Assembly: GCA_020638695.1 (NCBI GenBank)
Contig: JACKIB010000040.1
Span: forward strand, 1 to 17,954
From: Planctomycetota bacterium
GTDB lineage: Bacteria > Planctomycetota > UBA1135 > UBA2386
DNA: 17,954 nt
Direction of reading: 5' to 3'
Shown: positions 1 to 7,287 of the stretch, in pieces
Layout of the letters: the number at the start of each line of letters is the position of its first letter
Numbering within the stretch: position 1 is the stretch's first letter
Made by a program: the position numbers and the translations under genes
The notes under the pieces: generated by a model
What the model was told of the DNA's origin: nothing
Database searches by the model: none
What the model saw: the letters and a program-made list of their open reading frames with translations, nothing else

Positions 1-871
1 GGCCGAGCGCCGGGTGGAACGCGTGGCCGTGCTCGCACCAGTTGGTCGCGTAGGGGTACCACGACAGGATCGCGACGACACACAGGGTCAGGGTGGCGCC
101 GCCGGTCTCTCGCCACCCGATTCGCTTGAGGGCCACCATCTCGATGGTCGCCCACGTGATCCAGAGGACCGCCGAGTACACCACCCCCGTGAACTTCGCC
201 TGGCAGAGCAGCAGAGTCGCGGCTCCGCGAACCAACCAGGGTACGCGCCGGGGATCGGATGCGAGGGCGAGGACCAGTGCGGTGTCCGCGGAATTGAGTG
301 CCCCGTCGACATAGGTGGTGCACAACTGGGCGAGCGTGATCGGATGCGCAGCCGTCAGGAAGGCGAGGACCGTGCTGCGTCGACCGCACCCGAACCGCTG
401 GCGCGCCAAACCGAACGCCATGAAGAACACCCCGGCGGCCAGGATGAAGTTGGACGCTTTGGCGACTTCGAGTTCTTGGAACGAGACGACCAAGCTCGCA
501 CCGATCGTCTCCATGCCCCTGGCGAAGTGTGCGGTCATCGCACTCGCCCCCTGCGGGGGTTCGGTCGAAGCGACCCAGCCTCGAGCCAGGTGGAGAACCG
601 TCTCGAGGTGGTAGTACCGACCGTCGAAGGACACGTCGTAGCACGACCAAGCCAAGAACACGCTGCCCGAGAGGACGCCGATCGCTGCCAAGCAGGTTCG
701 GCGTCCAGCGCGGCGTGCGAGCCAAGCGCAGGGCACGGTCGCGGCGCCACACCACGCCCAGATCCCCACCGGCATGCTCACCCAAATCGCAGCGCTCGCG
801 AGGGCCAGTGTGAGGCCCGGGACCAGGATGAGGGCAGCCCCGAGTTGGTCGTAGCTCACGGGTTTGTGCAT
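1..871 (-). CDS. Polytopic membrane protein, N-terminal 290 residues (runs off window)
   Basis: An open frame starts at ATG 871-869 (MHKPVSYDQLGAALILVPG) and stays open to base 1, so the C-terminus lies outside the window. Read by hand, the 290 visible residues contain about six to seven hydrophobic segments, separated by short charged loops. After the first two to three membrane spans there is a loop with Asp-Gly-Arg-Tyr-Tyr-His, and a later one with Thr-Tyr-Val-Asp-Gly. An acidic motif in the first large loop of a multi-span protein is typical of GT-C-fold lipid-linked sugar transferases and related proteins, but I cannot name a family. A GGAG lies about 8 nt before the start. The reading frame is supported by its hydrophobic pattern and by the absence of stops over 870 bp. 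Function is therefore only a guess: envelope glycan or lipid-linked sugar transfer. Confidence 0.75.
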   Translation of the reverse strand, partial: MHKPVSYDQLGAALILVPGLTLALASAAIWVSMPVGIWAWCGAATVPCAWLARRAGRRTCLAAIGVLSGSVFLAWSCYDVSFDGRYYHLETVLHLARGWVASTEPPQGASAMTAHFARGMETIGASLVVSFQELEVAKASNFILAAGVFFMAFGLARQRFGCGRRSTVLAFLTAAHPITLAQLCTTYVDGALNSADTALVLALASDPRRVPWLVRGAATLLLCQAKFTGVVYSAVLWITWATIEMVALKRIGWRETGGATLTLCVVAILSWYPYATNWCEHGHAFHPALG

Positions 872-1586
872 CGATCGATCTCCGGTCTTCCCGGTGGTTC
901 TCGCCATTGGTCGATGGACACGGACACCCTGGTGCGTCGACAGACTATCTCGCGGCCGAGGCAATGCGACTGCGTGTGGTCGCACTGGTGGCGTGTCGCC
1001 TTCCTCACGTGTGTTCCCGGCCCTGCCGCGCGCGGATGGCTCGCCGACTTCCTTGCAACGACAACCGGCGACAACCCGGTGGGCTTCCTCGGCCGTTCCT
1101 CGGCTGCAACGCACACCTATCGTGGCCGTTGACCCTCCTTGCTCGGACTGCTTGCGACCGACCGAGCTGTCGATCACGCCAAGTCGCTGCCGGCTTCGCC
1201 GAGAGCCAGAGCCTGCTCCGCGACACGCCGTCGTCGGGTGATCTGGCGTGCGCTACTTCGCGATCCCGCGGCCAAGGCCGCACCCAAGACCTTGGGTGAG
1301 CGCGGCGCTGCGCGCCGCCATCGGGCCACGGCCACTTGCTTGTTGGAGCTTCCTGTGCCGCTGCCGGCTGGAAAAACTGCCACCCAGTACTCCTGGAAGG
1401 CAGCGGAGGAGCTTCGCGTGCCGGCACGATCCGCGGACCCTGCAGCTCAGGAACAGTCCGGGCCGGGTGCGAGCGCCGGGCCGCTCGCCGGAGGACAAAG
1501 TCGAGCCGGACCGCCACCCGGTGCGTAGGGACGGCGCGGGTCGCGCTCGGCCGTAGCCCCGCAGGTCCGAATCCGTGCACTGCACC
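872..1586. other. Intergenic region between divergent genes, no gene seen
   Basis: This 715 bp gap separates the leftward membrane-protein start from the rightward GH9 start. I find no convincing gene, RNA or promoter in 872-1137. Long open frames here read as low-complexity Arg/Pro/Ala-rich translations, typical of non-coding GC-rich DNA. Bases 1138-1465 are a copy of the dispersed inverted-repeat element listed separately. Bases 1466-1586 form the leader of the GH9 gene and show no clear Shine-Dalgarno sequence. Confidence 0.6.
1138..1465 (-). repeat. Dispersed inverted-repeat element, copy R1
   Basis: The left end (GCTCGGACTGCTTGCGACCG, from 1141) and the right end (GGAACAGTCCGGGCC, ending 1464) are imperfect inverted copies of each other. 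The left part matches R2 (3822-3998) and R3 (17741-17921) in direct orientation, around the segment that in those copies reads CGCAAGTTCGCT and GGCTTCGTCGA. The reverse complement of the right two thirds matches R4 (11281-11485), including CTGAGCTGCAGGG, CCGCGGATCGTGC and GGCCTTGGCCGCG. R1 therefore links all four copies as one family. It is longer than R2 and R3 because of a hairpin-rich middle (GCGGCCAAGGCCGC and GCGGCGCTGCGCGCCGC). No transposase is encoded. These are by-eye alignments of diverged copies. Confidence 0.6.
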
Positions 1587-3806
1587 ATGCCAAGGCTCCA
1601 CCCTTTCCTCTTGGCGCAAGCCATCCTCGCCGTGCTGTCGCTCTTGCCGCGGGCACTTCCCGCTCAGGCGTCGAGCCTGCACGTCCGGGTCGACGCTTTC
1701 GGCTACCTCCCCGCCGCGCCGAAGGTCGCGGTGCTGCGCGAGCCCGTCGTCGGCTACGACGCCGGGCCGACCTACACTCCGGGTGCGACCATCGAGGTGC
1801 GGCGTGTCCGCGACGGGACGGTCGCGTGGCGCGGCACGGCGACACGGTGGAACGGCGGTGCGGTGCACGCGCAGTCCGGAGATCGGTGTTGGTCGGTCGA
1901 CTTCTCGGACCTGCGCGAGAGCGGATCGTTCTTCCTGATCGACCCGACCAGAGGAGTGCGCTCGGAGGACTTCGCCATCGGCGACGGCGTCTACCGAGAC
2001 GTGCTCCGTGCCGCGGTGCGGATGTACTTCTACCAACGTTGCGGGGCGGCCAAGGCCACGCCGCACGCCCACCCCAATTGGGCTGACGGTCCGTGCCACC
2101 TCGGCGCCGGGCAGGATCGCGACTGCCGCCCGGTGCTCGCGCCGACCTCCAACGGACGGGACTTGAGCGGTGGGTGGCACGATGCAGGGGACTACAACAA
2201 GTACGTCAACTACGCCGACGGCGCGGTGCACGAGCTGCTGCACGCCTATGCGATCCGCCCCGATGCTTGGCCGGACGATGCGGGGATCCCGGAGTCGGGC
2301 AACGGCGTGTCGGATCTGCTCGACGAGATCCGCTACGAGCTCGAGTTCCTGTTGAAGATGCAGCTGGTCGACGGCTCGTTGCTCCACAAGGTGTCGGTGG
2401 TCGACTTCAGTGCGGCCAGTCCACCGAGCGCCGATCACGGGGCCCGGCGCCACGCGCCGGCCACCGCGTCGGCCACGATCAGCGGTGCCGGGGTGTTCGG
2501 CCACGCCGCGCTGGTGTTCGGTGCCGAAACCGACGCGTCGTCGCGCGCCTTCGCCCAGAAGCTGCGCGGTGCCGCGCTTGCCGCATGGGGTTGGCTCGAA
2601 GCCAACCCGACGCGCGTGCCCTCGAGCTACGACAACGCCGGGTTCCAGAGCGCGGCGGCCGAGGACTCGCCCTACGACCAACAGATGAACCGGCTGCGCG
2701 CGGCGGTGTTCCTGTTCGAGCTGACCGGCGATGCGAAGTTCCGTGCCTCGTTCGATAGCGGCTACGCCCAGTCGCACCTCATCCAATGGAGCTGGGTCTC
2801 GCCGTACGAAGGGGAGTACCACGAGGCGTTCCTGCGCTACACGACGCTGTCGAATGCGACCCCGGCGGTGGCCACCGCGATCCGCAGCGTATTCGCCGCA
2901 TCGTTGGCCAGTGCCGCGCACCTCGGTGCGATTCAGGCGGACGTCGACCCGTACCGCGCACCGATCGGGGACAACGACCTGACTTGGGGTAGCAACCGGG
3001 TGATTGCGGCGGAGGGCTCCTCGTTCGCGCTGGCCAACCGCTACGGCCTCGATGTGCGGCGCGCCTCGCTCTACTTCGACGCGGCGCAGCGCTATCTGCA
3101 TCGTCTGCACGGGGTCAATCCTGGTGGTCACACCTACCTGACCAACATGCGGAGTCTCGGCGCGGAAGGCAGCGTGGATGAGACCTACCACGCGTGGTTC
3201 GCCGACGGCACGGCGTGGGACAACGCCCGCACCTCGCGGTTCGGGCCGGCACCGGGCTACCTCACCGGTGGGGTCAACCGCTACTACGCGCCGGACCCGA
3301 GCTACAGCGGGCCGCCGATCGCACCGCCGCAGAACCAGCCGTTCGCCAAGTGCTACCGCGATTGGAATGCGGGGTGGCCGCAGAACTCCTGGGCGGTCAC
3401 CGAATGCCACATTCCCTATCAAGCGAGCTATGTGCGGCTGCTCGCCGAGTTCGCCCTCGCTGCGCCGCCGGTGCGGTTGGCGTTGCACGTCGCGCGGGAG
3501 CCGGGTCCGAGTCCGGCGATCCGCATCGCTGCCGGCGGGGCGACCCCGGTCGCACCCGTCGCGCTGTTCGTCGCCGATCGCCCGGGCCGGTTCGCGCTGT
3601 CCCTGCCGGGGCTGTGCCTCGACCTGGGACTCGGGTTGCTACCTCGGCCAGAAGCCAACGTGGTGCTGTGGACCACGGTCGACAGCTCGGGTGTGCTCGC
3701 GCTGCGGATCCCGGTCGCGAATTCGGTCCCGTTGTATCCGTGGTGGTTCCAGTTGGCCGAACTCGGTCCGTGTCCCACACCGGTGCAGTCGGCGGTGGCG
3801 CGGTAG
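1587..3806 (+). CDS. Secreted glycoside hydrolase family 9 (endoglucanase-type) with N-terminal Ig-like domain
   Basis: A 739-residue exported enzyme predicted to cleave beta-1,4-glucans or related glycans. Residues 1-28 are a signal peptide ending near ALPAQA; the in-frame ATG at 1575 would only add four residues. Residues 30-130 resemble the Ig-like domain that precedes GH9 modules (VDAFGYLP, then PKVAVL). The catalytic module has GGWHDAGDYNKYV with the Asp pair at 199 and 202, GVNPGGHTYLTN, an ETYHAWFADGTAW segment and a terminal SWAVTE in which Glu606 is the likely acid. GH9 enzymes use the DAGD Asp pair and a late Glu for inversion. The usual PHHR-type motif is not recognisable, so the substrate may differ from cellulose. 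About 100 C-terminal residues form an extra beta-rich segment of a kind I associate with planctomycete secreted proteins. It is monocistronic, with no SD seen. Confidence 0.9.
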   Translation: MPRLHPFLLAQAILAVLSLLPRALPAQASSLHVRVDAFGYLPAAPKVAVLREPVVGYDAGPTYTPGATIEVRRVRDGTVAWRGTATRWNGGAVHAQSGDRCWSVDFSDLRESGSFFLIDPTRGVRSEDFAIGDGVYRDVLRAAVRMYFYQRCGAAKATPHAHPNWADGPCHLGAGQDRDCRPVLAPTSNGRDLSGGWHDAGDYNKYVNYADGAVHELLHAYAIRPDAWPDDAGIPESGNGVSDLLDEIRYELEFLLKMQLVDGSLLHKVSVVDFSAASPPSADHGARRHAPATASATISGAGVFGHAALVFGAETDASSRAFAQKLRGAALAAWGWLEANPTRVPSSYDNAGFQSAAAEDSPYDQQMNRLRAAVFLFELTGDAKFRASFDSGYAQSHLIQWSWVSPYEGEYHEAFLRYTTLSNATPAVATAIRSVFAASLASAAHLGAIQADVDPYRAPIGDNDLTWGSNRVIAAEGSSFALANRYGLDVRRASLYFDAAQRYLHRLHGVNPGGHTYLTNMRSLGAEGSVDETYHAWFADGTAWDNARTSRFGPAPGYLTGGVNRYYAPDPSYSGPPIAPPQNQPFAKCYRDWNAGWPQNSWAVTECHIPYQASYVRLLAEFALAAPPVRLALHVAREPGPSPAIRIAAGGATPVAPVALFVADRPGRFALSLPGLCLDLGLGLLPRPEANVVLWTTVDSSGVLALRIPVANSVPLYPWWFQLAELGPCPTPVQSAVAR

Positions 3807-3821
3807 CCCGCCGACCCACCG

Positions 3822-3998
3822 ATCTGGCCCGAACCATGCATGATCGAGCTGCTGCGATCGCGCAAGTTCGCTGCTGGCTTCGTCGAACGCCAAGTCCCGC
3901 TGCTCGACGGCGGCGCACTCCGCCTCCGGGCAGAACCTGCCGTTCTCCTTGCCAGCAACAACTCTGCACGATCTCGCGACGCTGCGCATGCACACCCC
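3822..3998 (+). repeat. Dispersed inverted-repeat element, copy R2
   Basis: It lies between the convergent GH9 and lipoprotein genes. It is close to R3 (17741-17921): they share CGCAAGTTCGCT, GGCTTCGTCGA, a nearly identical stretch of about 60 bp running from CCGCCTCCGGGCAGAAC through TGCCGTTCTCCTTGCCAGC, and TGCACGATCTCGCGACGCTGC. The ends (CTGGCCCGAACCATGCATGA and GCGCATGCACACC) are weak inverted partners. On the minus strand both R2 and R3 can be read in the same frame as similar peptides (VVAGKENGRFCPEA), but neither has a credible gene structure. Confidence 0.7.
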
Positions 3999-4010
3999 AC
4001 TAGGGTGCCG

Positions 4011-4406
4011 CTACCGTCGCTCGGCCTTGGTCGGTTGCGGCGCCTTGGCCGGGTCGGCCTTGCCGGTGGCCGGCGCACCGCCGCGCACCGGCTCCAGGAC
4101 GTAGTCACGGTCCGTCCCGCACAACACCATGGCCGGCGGAGCGAGTTCGAGCAGCCGCCGCTCGCCACCCGGCAGCTCCAGGGCGACGCGGCAGTCGGGG
4201 CGGCTCACGGCGAATACCACTCCGTCGGCCAGCGGCAGGATCTTTTCGCTGTACAGGTGTTCGAGGCGCACGATCCGCCCGCGGCTCACCGAGTAGTCGG
4301 GATGGTTCTCGATGAAGGTCGTGCTGGAGGTGGCGCAGGACGCCAACAGGCCGATCAGCACGAGCAGGAGTGGACGGCGCAAGAACGGGTGGTGCGCTGG
4401 GGTCAT
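4011..4406 (-). CDS. Small lipoprotein of unknown function
   Basis: A 131-residue protein starting at ATG 4406. It has a basic n-region, a hydrophobic stretch (PLLLVLIGLLAS) and a lipobox Leu-Ala-Ser-Cys with the lipidated Cys at residue 24, so it should be exported and membrane-anchored. The mature part is short, with a predicted beta-rich centre (VFAVSRPDCRVALELPGGER) and two further Cys. It ends in a Pro/Ala/Lys-rich tail of about 25 residues, as seen in envelope lipoproteins. I recognise no family. It lies 211 bp downstream of the mutase gene on the same strand, so it is probably a separate unit. No Shine-Dalgarno sequence precedes the start. The longer upstream extension of this frame is Arg-rich and not credible. 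Confidence 0.75.
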   Translation of the reverse strand: MTPAHHPFLRRPLLLVLIGLLASCATSSTTFIENHPDYSVSRGRIVRLEHLYSEKILPLADGVVFAVSRPDCRVALELPGGERRLLELAPPAMVLCGTDRDYVLEPVRGGAPATGKADPAKAPQPTKAERR

Positions 4407-4617
4407 GGGAGGGGTTGGGGGGTGGATCTCGCGGCGTGGGGTGACGCGGCAACCTCGTTGGACCGTCAAGGGTAGGCCTCCGCGCTTGGTGCGCAATTCC
4501 GCGCGATCAAGCCGGTCCTTCTGCGTTGTGTGCCCGTTGGCGTGGGCGCGGTGCTCCGTCGACTCGTTGCCGTGTTCTCGCCGGACCCGGCGACGAGCCG
4601 CGCGATCGCAGAGGCGG

Positions 4618-4905
4618 TCACGAACGGTCCGCGTCAGGACCATCGATGATGCGATCCTCCAGGTCGCACGCCGCACCGACGATCCGACGGTAGAGCTCCG
4701 CCGCGAGGTTCGGGTCGACTCCGTAGCGCACGGCCCGTTCGCGCGCCCGCTCGTACACCTGTTCGACTCGCGCGGATTGCATCATCGGGATCCCCTGCTC
4801 ACGCTTGAAGTCGGCGACCTCGCGGCAGACCGCGAACCGCCTGCCGAGCAGCTGCATCACCTGCTCGTCGATCGTGTCGATCTCGTCGCGGAATCGGTCA
4901 AGCAT
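4618..4905 (-). CDS. AroQ-type chorismate mutase / possible aminodeoxychorismate mutase
   Basis: A 95-residue all-helical AroQ-family mutase, the usual size for a monofunctional enzyme. It catalyses the Claisen rearrangement of chorismate to prephenate or, in p-aminophenylalanine-type pathways, of 4-amino-4-deoxychorismate to 4-amino-4-deoxyprephenate. In an ungapped by-eye alignment to the E. coli P-protein mutase, Arg6, Arg23, Lys34 and Arg46 correspond to the substrate-binding Arg11, Arg28, Lys39 and Arg51. Asp48 is Gln43, Glu52 is Val47 and Gln88 appears to be Glu83. In the E. coli enzyme the Glu52 side chain contacts the C4 hydroxyl of the substrate, so the changes fit an altered C4 group. 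The start at 4905 follows AGGAGAAGG and overlaps the previous stop as ATGCTTGA. It is the last gene of the six-gene leftward unit. An ordinary chorismate mutase role cannot be excluded. Confidence 0.85.
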   Translation of the reverse strand: MLDRFRDEIDTIDEQVMQLLGRRFAVCREVADFKREQGIPMMQSARVEQVYERARERAVRYGVDPNLAAELYRRIVGAACDLEDRIIDGPDADRS

Positions 4906-5893
4906 CGCCTTCTCCTGCTGCTCTCATCCGTCCTTGGCGTGTCGTGAGGAACCCCTCCGCCAGGTGCTTGGCACACGCTCCCACCCGGTCGAGCGCGTAG
5001 CCGCCCTCTTGTACCCAGCACTGCGGCAGGTCGATCTCGGCCAGGCACGAGCCGACGCCGCGGAACACCTCCGGGGTCAGCTTCCAGCCCCCGTGTGGGT
5101 CCCCGGCGATCCCGTCGAATCCGACCGACACGACCAGCGCTTCGCTGCCGCACCGGCGAACCGCCTCGCGCAGCTGCGCGATCGCGTCCAGGTAGTCCGC
5201 TTCGCTGGGGGGTTCGCGGAACGCGATCGTCTGCAGACGCGGATGTCGGGGTTCAGGCACGTACGGAAACGCCCGCTCGGTGTCGCAGTGCACCGACAGC
5301 ATCCAAGCCTCAGGGTCGTCGGCCAGAATCGCCGCGGTGCCGTTGCCGAAATGGAAGTCGAAGTCGAGTACTGCCACGCGGCGGAACCCCCGCGCGCGCA
5401 GTGCCGCGACGCACGCGGCGGCGTGGTTGTAGATGCAGTAGCCCCCGAGCCAGCTCGGTCCGGCATGGTGGCCGGGCGGCCGACACAGCGCGTAGGCGGC
5501 CCGTAGTGGGGCATCGGCGAGCGCGGCGACCGCGGACAGCGCGGTGCGCGTACCCTCGCGCGCCAAGGCGACGGTCTCGCGCACCAGCGGCGTGTCGAGT
5601 TCGATGCCCGGGCAGCTCAGGTCGTGGTCGAAGTCCTGCTGCTCGCCGTCGAGCGCGGCGCAGCGTCGCTCGAGTTCCCGAAGATAGGGATCCCGATGGG
5701 TCGCGCGGAGGTGGCGGTCCAGCTCGGCGTCGCCGACCGTGGCGCCGCGCAGCTCGACGCCGGGCACGCGGCACAGCCCCGCCTCGATCGCCGATAGGCG
5801 CGCGTCCGCCTCGTGGGTTGGTTCGGTCACCCCTCCCCGGTTGCGCAGGTTGCGCGGTCCGCGGCCCGCGGGGCGCTGGCGGATCGCGATCAC
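4898..5893 (-). CDS. Histone deacetylase / acetylpolyamine amidohydrolase-family enzyme
   Basis: A 331-residue zinc amidohydrolase with the complete HDAC-fold active site: RPPGHHAG (His142-His143), LDFDFHFGNGT (Asp179 and His181 as zinc ligands), VGFDGIAGDP (Asp260 as the third ligand) and EGGY (Tyr299). The family removes acetyl groups from amines such as N-acetyl-lysine, acetylpolyamines or small metabolites. The short N-terminus (IAIRQRPAGRGP, then EADARL) resembles acetylpolyamine amidohydrolases. The GTG start at 5893 is chosen because it overlaps the upstream stop as GTGA and gives a normal family N-terminus. A second GTG at the GGVTEP segment has GGAGG only one base away, which is too close. 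Its place directly after a gene containing an acetyltransferase domain suggests it deacetylates a pathway intermediate. That substrate assignment is inferred. Confidence 0.88.
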   Translation of the reverse strand: MIAIRQRPAGRGPRNLRNRGGVTEPTHEADARLSAIEAGLCRVPGVELRGATVGDAELDRHLRATHRDPYLRELERRCAALDGEQQDFDHDLSCPGIELDTPLVRETVALAREGTRTALSAVAALADAPLRAAYALCRPPGHHAGPSWLGGYCIYNHAAACVAALRARGFRRVAVLDFDFHFGNGTAAILADDPEAWMLSVHCDTERAFPYVPEPRHPRLQTIAFREPPSEADYLDAIAQLREAVRRCGSEALVVSVGFDGIAGDPHGGWKLTPEVFRGVGSCLAEIDLPQCWVQEGGYALDRVGACAKHLAEGFLTTRQGRMRAAGEGDA

Positions 5894-7287
5894 CTGAGCA
5901 CCCGGCGCATCCGCGGCCCGAGCAAGTCGAAGCCGCACTGGCTGTAGAACGCCAGGGTCCGCGGCAGGGAAGGGAACGAGAACCTCGGCAGACCGACTTC
6001 GAGCAGCGTCGCGCCGCGTCGGCGCGCTTCCGCCGCGGCAGCGTCGACCAACGCGGCGCCCACCCCACTGCTGCGCGCGGCCTGGTGCACCCACAGTTCC
6101 TGGATGGTCGCCACCGGCCCGCCGGCGTGGATCGCCTCGGCGAAGCCGAGCGTCAGCAGCCCGTCGAACGGTGCCGTGCCCGCGGCGAACACCACTCCGC
6201 CCTCGCCGGACTCGAGCCACCGAGCACACGTCGCGCGCGCGCCTTCGGGCAGGGGCGACGGCGTGCCGCGTAGCTCGTCGATCAGCATCTGCACGGCGTG
6301 CAGCACGGCATCGAGGTCGGCGATCGCGGCGCGGCGCACCGCGGCTGCGCGGGTCGGTTGCTCAGCCCGATCGGGGAGCGGCTCGAACCATCCTTGCGCC
6401 GCGGCGCTGTCGGGTGCATCGATCCAGGCCGCGAGTGTCTCGCGCAAGCGGGTGGTGACCGGTCCTGGCGCGGGCGCAGCGAGCGTCCGGTCTTCGATGG
6501 CCCGGACGGCGCTGATGCCGAAGTACGTGCCGGTGAGGAAGGCCTCGTCGGCGGCCTGGAGCCGATCGAGTGGCAGTGGACCGATCGTCGTCTCGAGGCG
6601 CAGCGATTCGGCCATCGCCACCACCATGCGGCGCATCGTGCCATCGATGCTGTCCCGCAACGCCGGGGTGAGCAGTCGGCCGTCTTGCACGGCGAACAGG
6701 TTCGCACCGGTCGCTTCGCACACCGTGCCGTCGACGTGCAGTTTGAGTGCGTCGTCGAACCCGCTGGACCGCGCGCGCGCGTGGCTGATCGCCGCCAACA
6801 CGTAGCCGCCGGTCAGCTTGGCGCGCGCCACCTCGGCGTCCGTCGTCGGCTGTCGGATCGCGGCGATTCCCAAGCGCAACGGGGGCAGCGCCACGCGGTG
6901 GTCGGTGTGCCAGCCGAGGATCGAGAACGCGGTCGGAGCGCCGGAGCGATCGAGCCGGGTGCAGTCCGCGTCGGCGAAGGCGAGGATGCGCAGGTAGCCG
7001 TCGACCACCTCGTTGTGGTGCGCGAATCGCGCCAGCGCGTCGAGCAGCCGCGACTCCGGGATCGGCTCGAGACCCAGCACCCGCAGCGAGTGGTCGAGGC
7101 GCTCGCGGTGCTGCGTCCAGGCGAGCAGGCGCGGGCCGCGTGGTGTGGGGATCAGCCGCACCGCTTCGAATGCGGCGGTGCCGAAGTGCACCGCGTGGTC
7201 GTCGAGCCGCAGCGCGGCTGCGGCGGTGGGCACCAGCGCGCCGCGGTGCAGCGCGTGGCTACACGGTCGCATGACGTTGGCGGTCAC
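5890..7287 (-). CDS. Class IV PLP aminotransferase fused to a GNAT N-acetyltransferase
   Basis: A 465-residue two-domain protein. Residues about 25-300 are a class IV (IlvE / aminodeoxychorismate lyase-like) PLP fold: DHAVHFGTAAFEAVR near the N-terminus, the probable PLP lysine Lys157 in ARAKLTGGY, then DGTVCEATGANLFAV with Glu191, and FLTGTYFGISAV. Residues about 316-465 are a GNAT domain with the acetyl-CoA motif LWVHQAARSSGVGAALV and a late AFYSQCGF. One polypeptide could thus transaminate a keto acid and acetylate the product. Alternatively the first domain may be a PabC-type lyase making p-aminobenzoate. I chose GTG 7287: it overlaps the pabB stop as GTGA and has GAGG 7 nt upstream, whereas the ATG at 7272 has no SD. 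The fusion of these two domains is unusual to me. Confidence 0.88.
   Translation of the reverse strand: MTANVMRPCSHALHRGALVPTAAAALRLDDHAVHFGTAAFEAVRLIPTPRGPRLLAWTQHRERLDHSLRVLGLEPIPESRLLDALARFAHHNEVVDGYLRILAFADADCTRLDRSGAPTAFSILGWHTDHRVALPPLRLGIAAIRQPTTDAEVARAKLTGGYVLAAISHARARSSGFDDALKLHVDGTVCEATGANLFAVQDGRLLTPALRDSIDGTMRRMVVAMAESLRLETTIGPLPLDRLQAADEAFLTGTYFGISAVRAIEDRTLAAPAPGPVTTRLRETLAAWIDAPDSAAAQGWFEPLPDRAEQPTRAAAVRRAAIADLDAVLHAVQMLIDELRGTPSPLPEGARATCARWLESGEGGVVFAAGTAPFDGLLTLGFAEAIHAGGPVATIQELWVHQAARSSGVGAALVDAAAAEARRRGATLLEVGLPRFSFPSLPRTLAFYSQCGFDLLGPRMRRVLR

Noticed and set aside
1540..1590. tRNA-like 3' end (GGTCCGAATCC, then CACTGCACCA) just before the GH9 start
   Set aside because: The T-stem does not pair properly and no matching acceptor or anticodon arm lies upstream.
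1005..3488. Long minus-strand open frame opposite the GH9 gene
   Set aside because: Arg/Val-rich translation with no domain or start signal. The plus strand carries clear GH9 motifs, so this is a GC-driven shadow.
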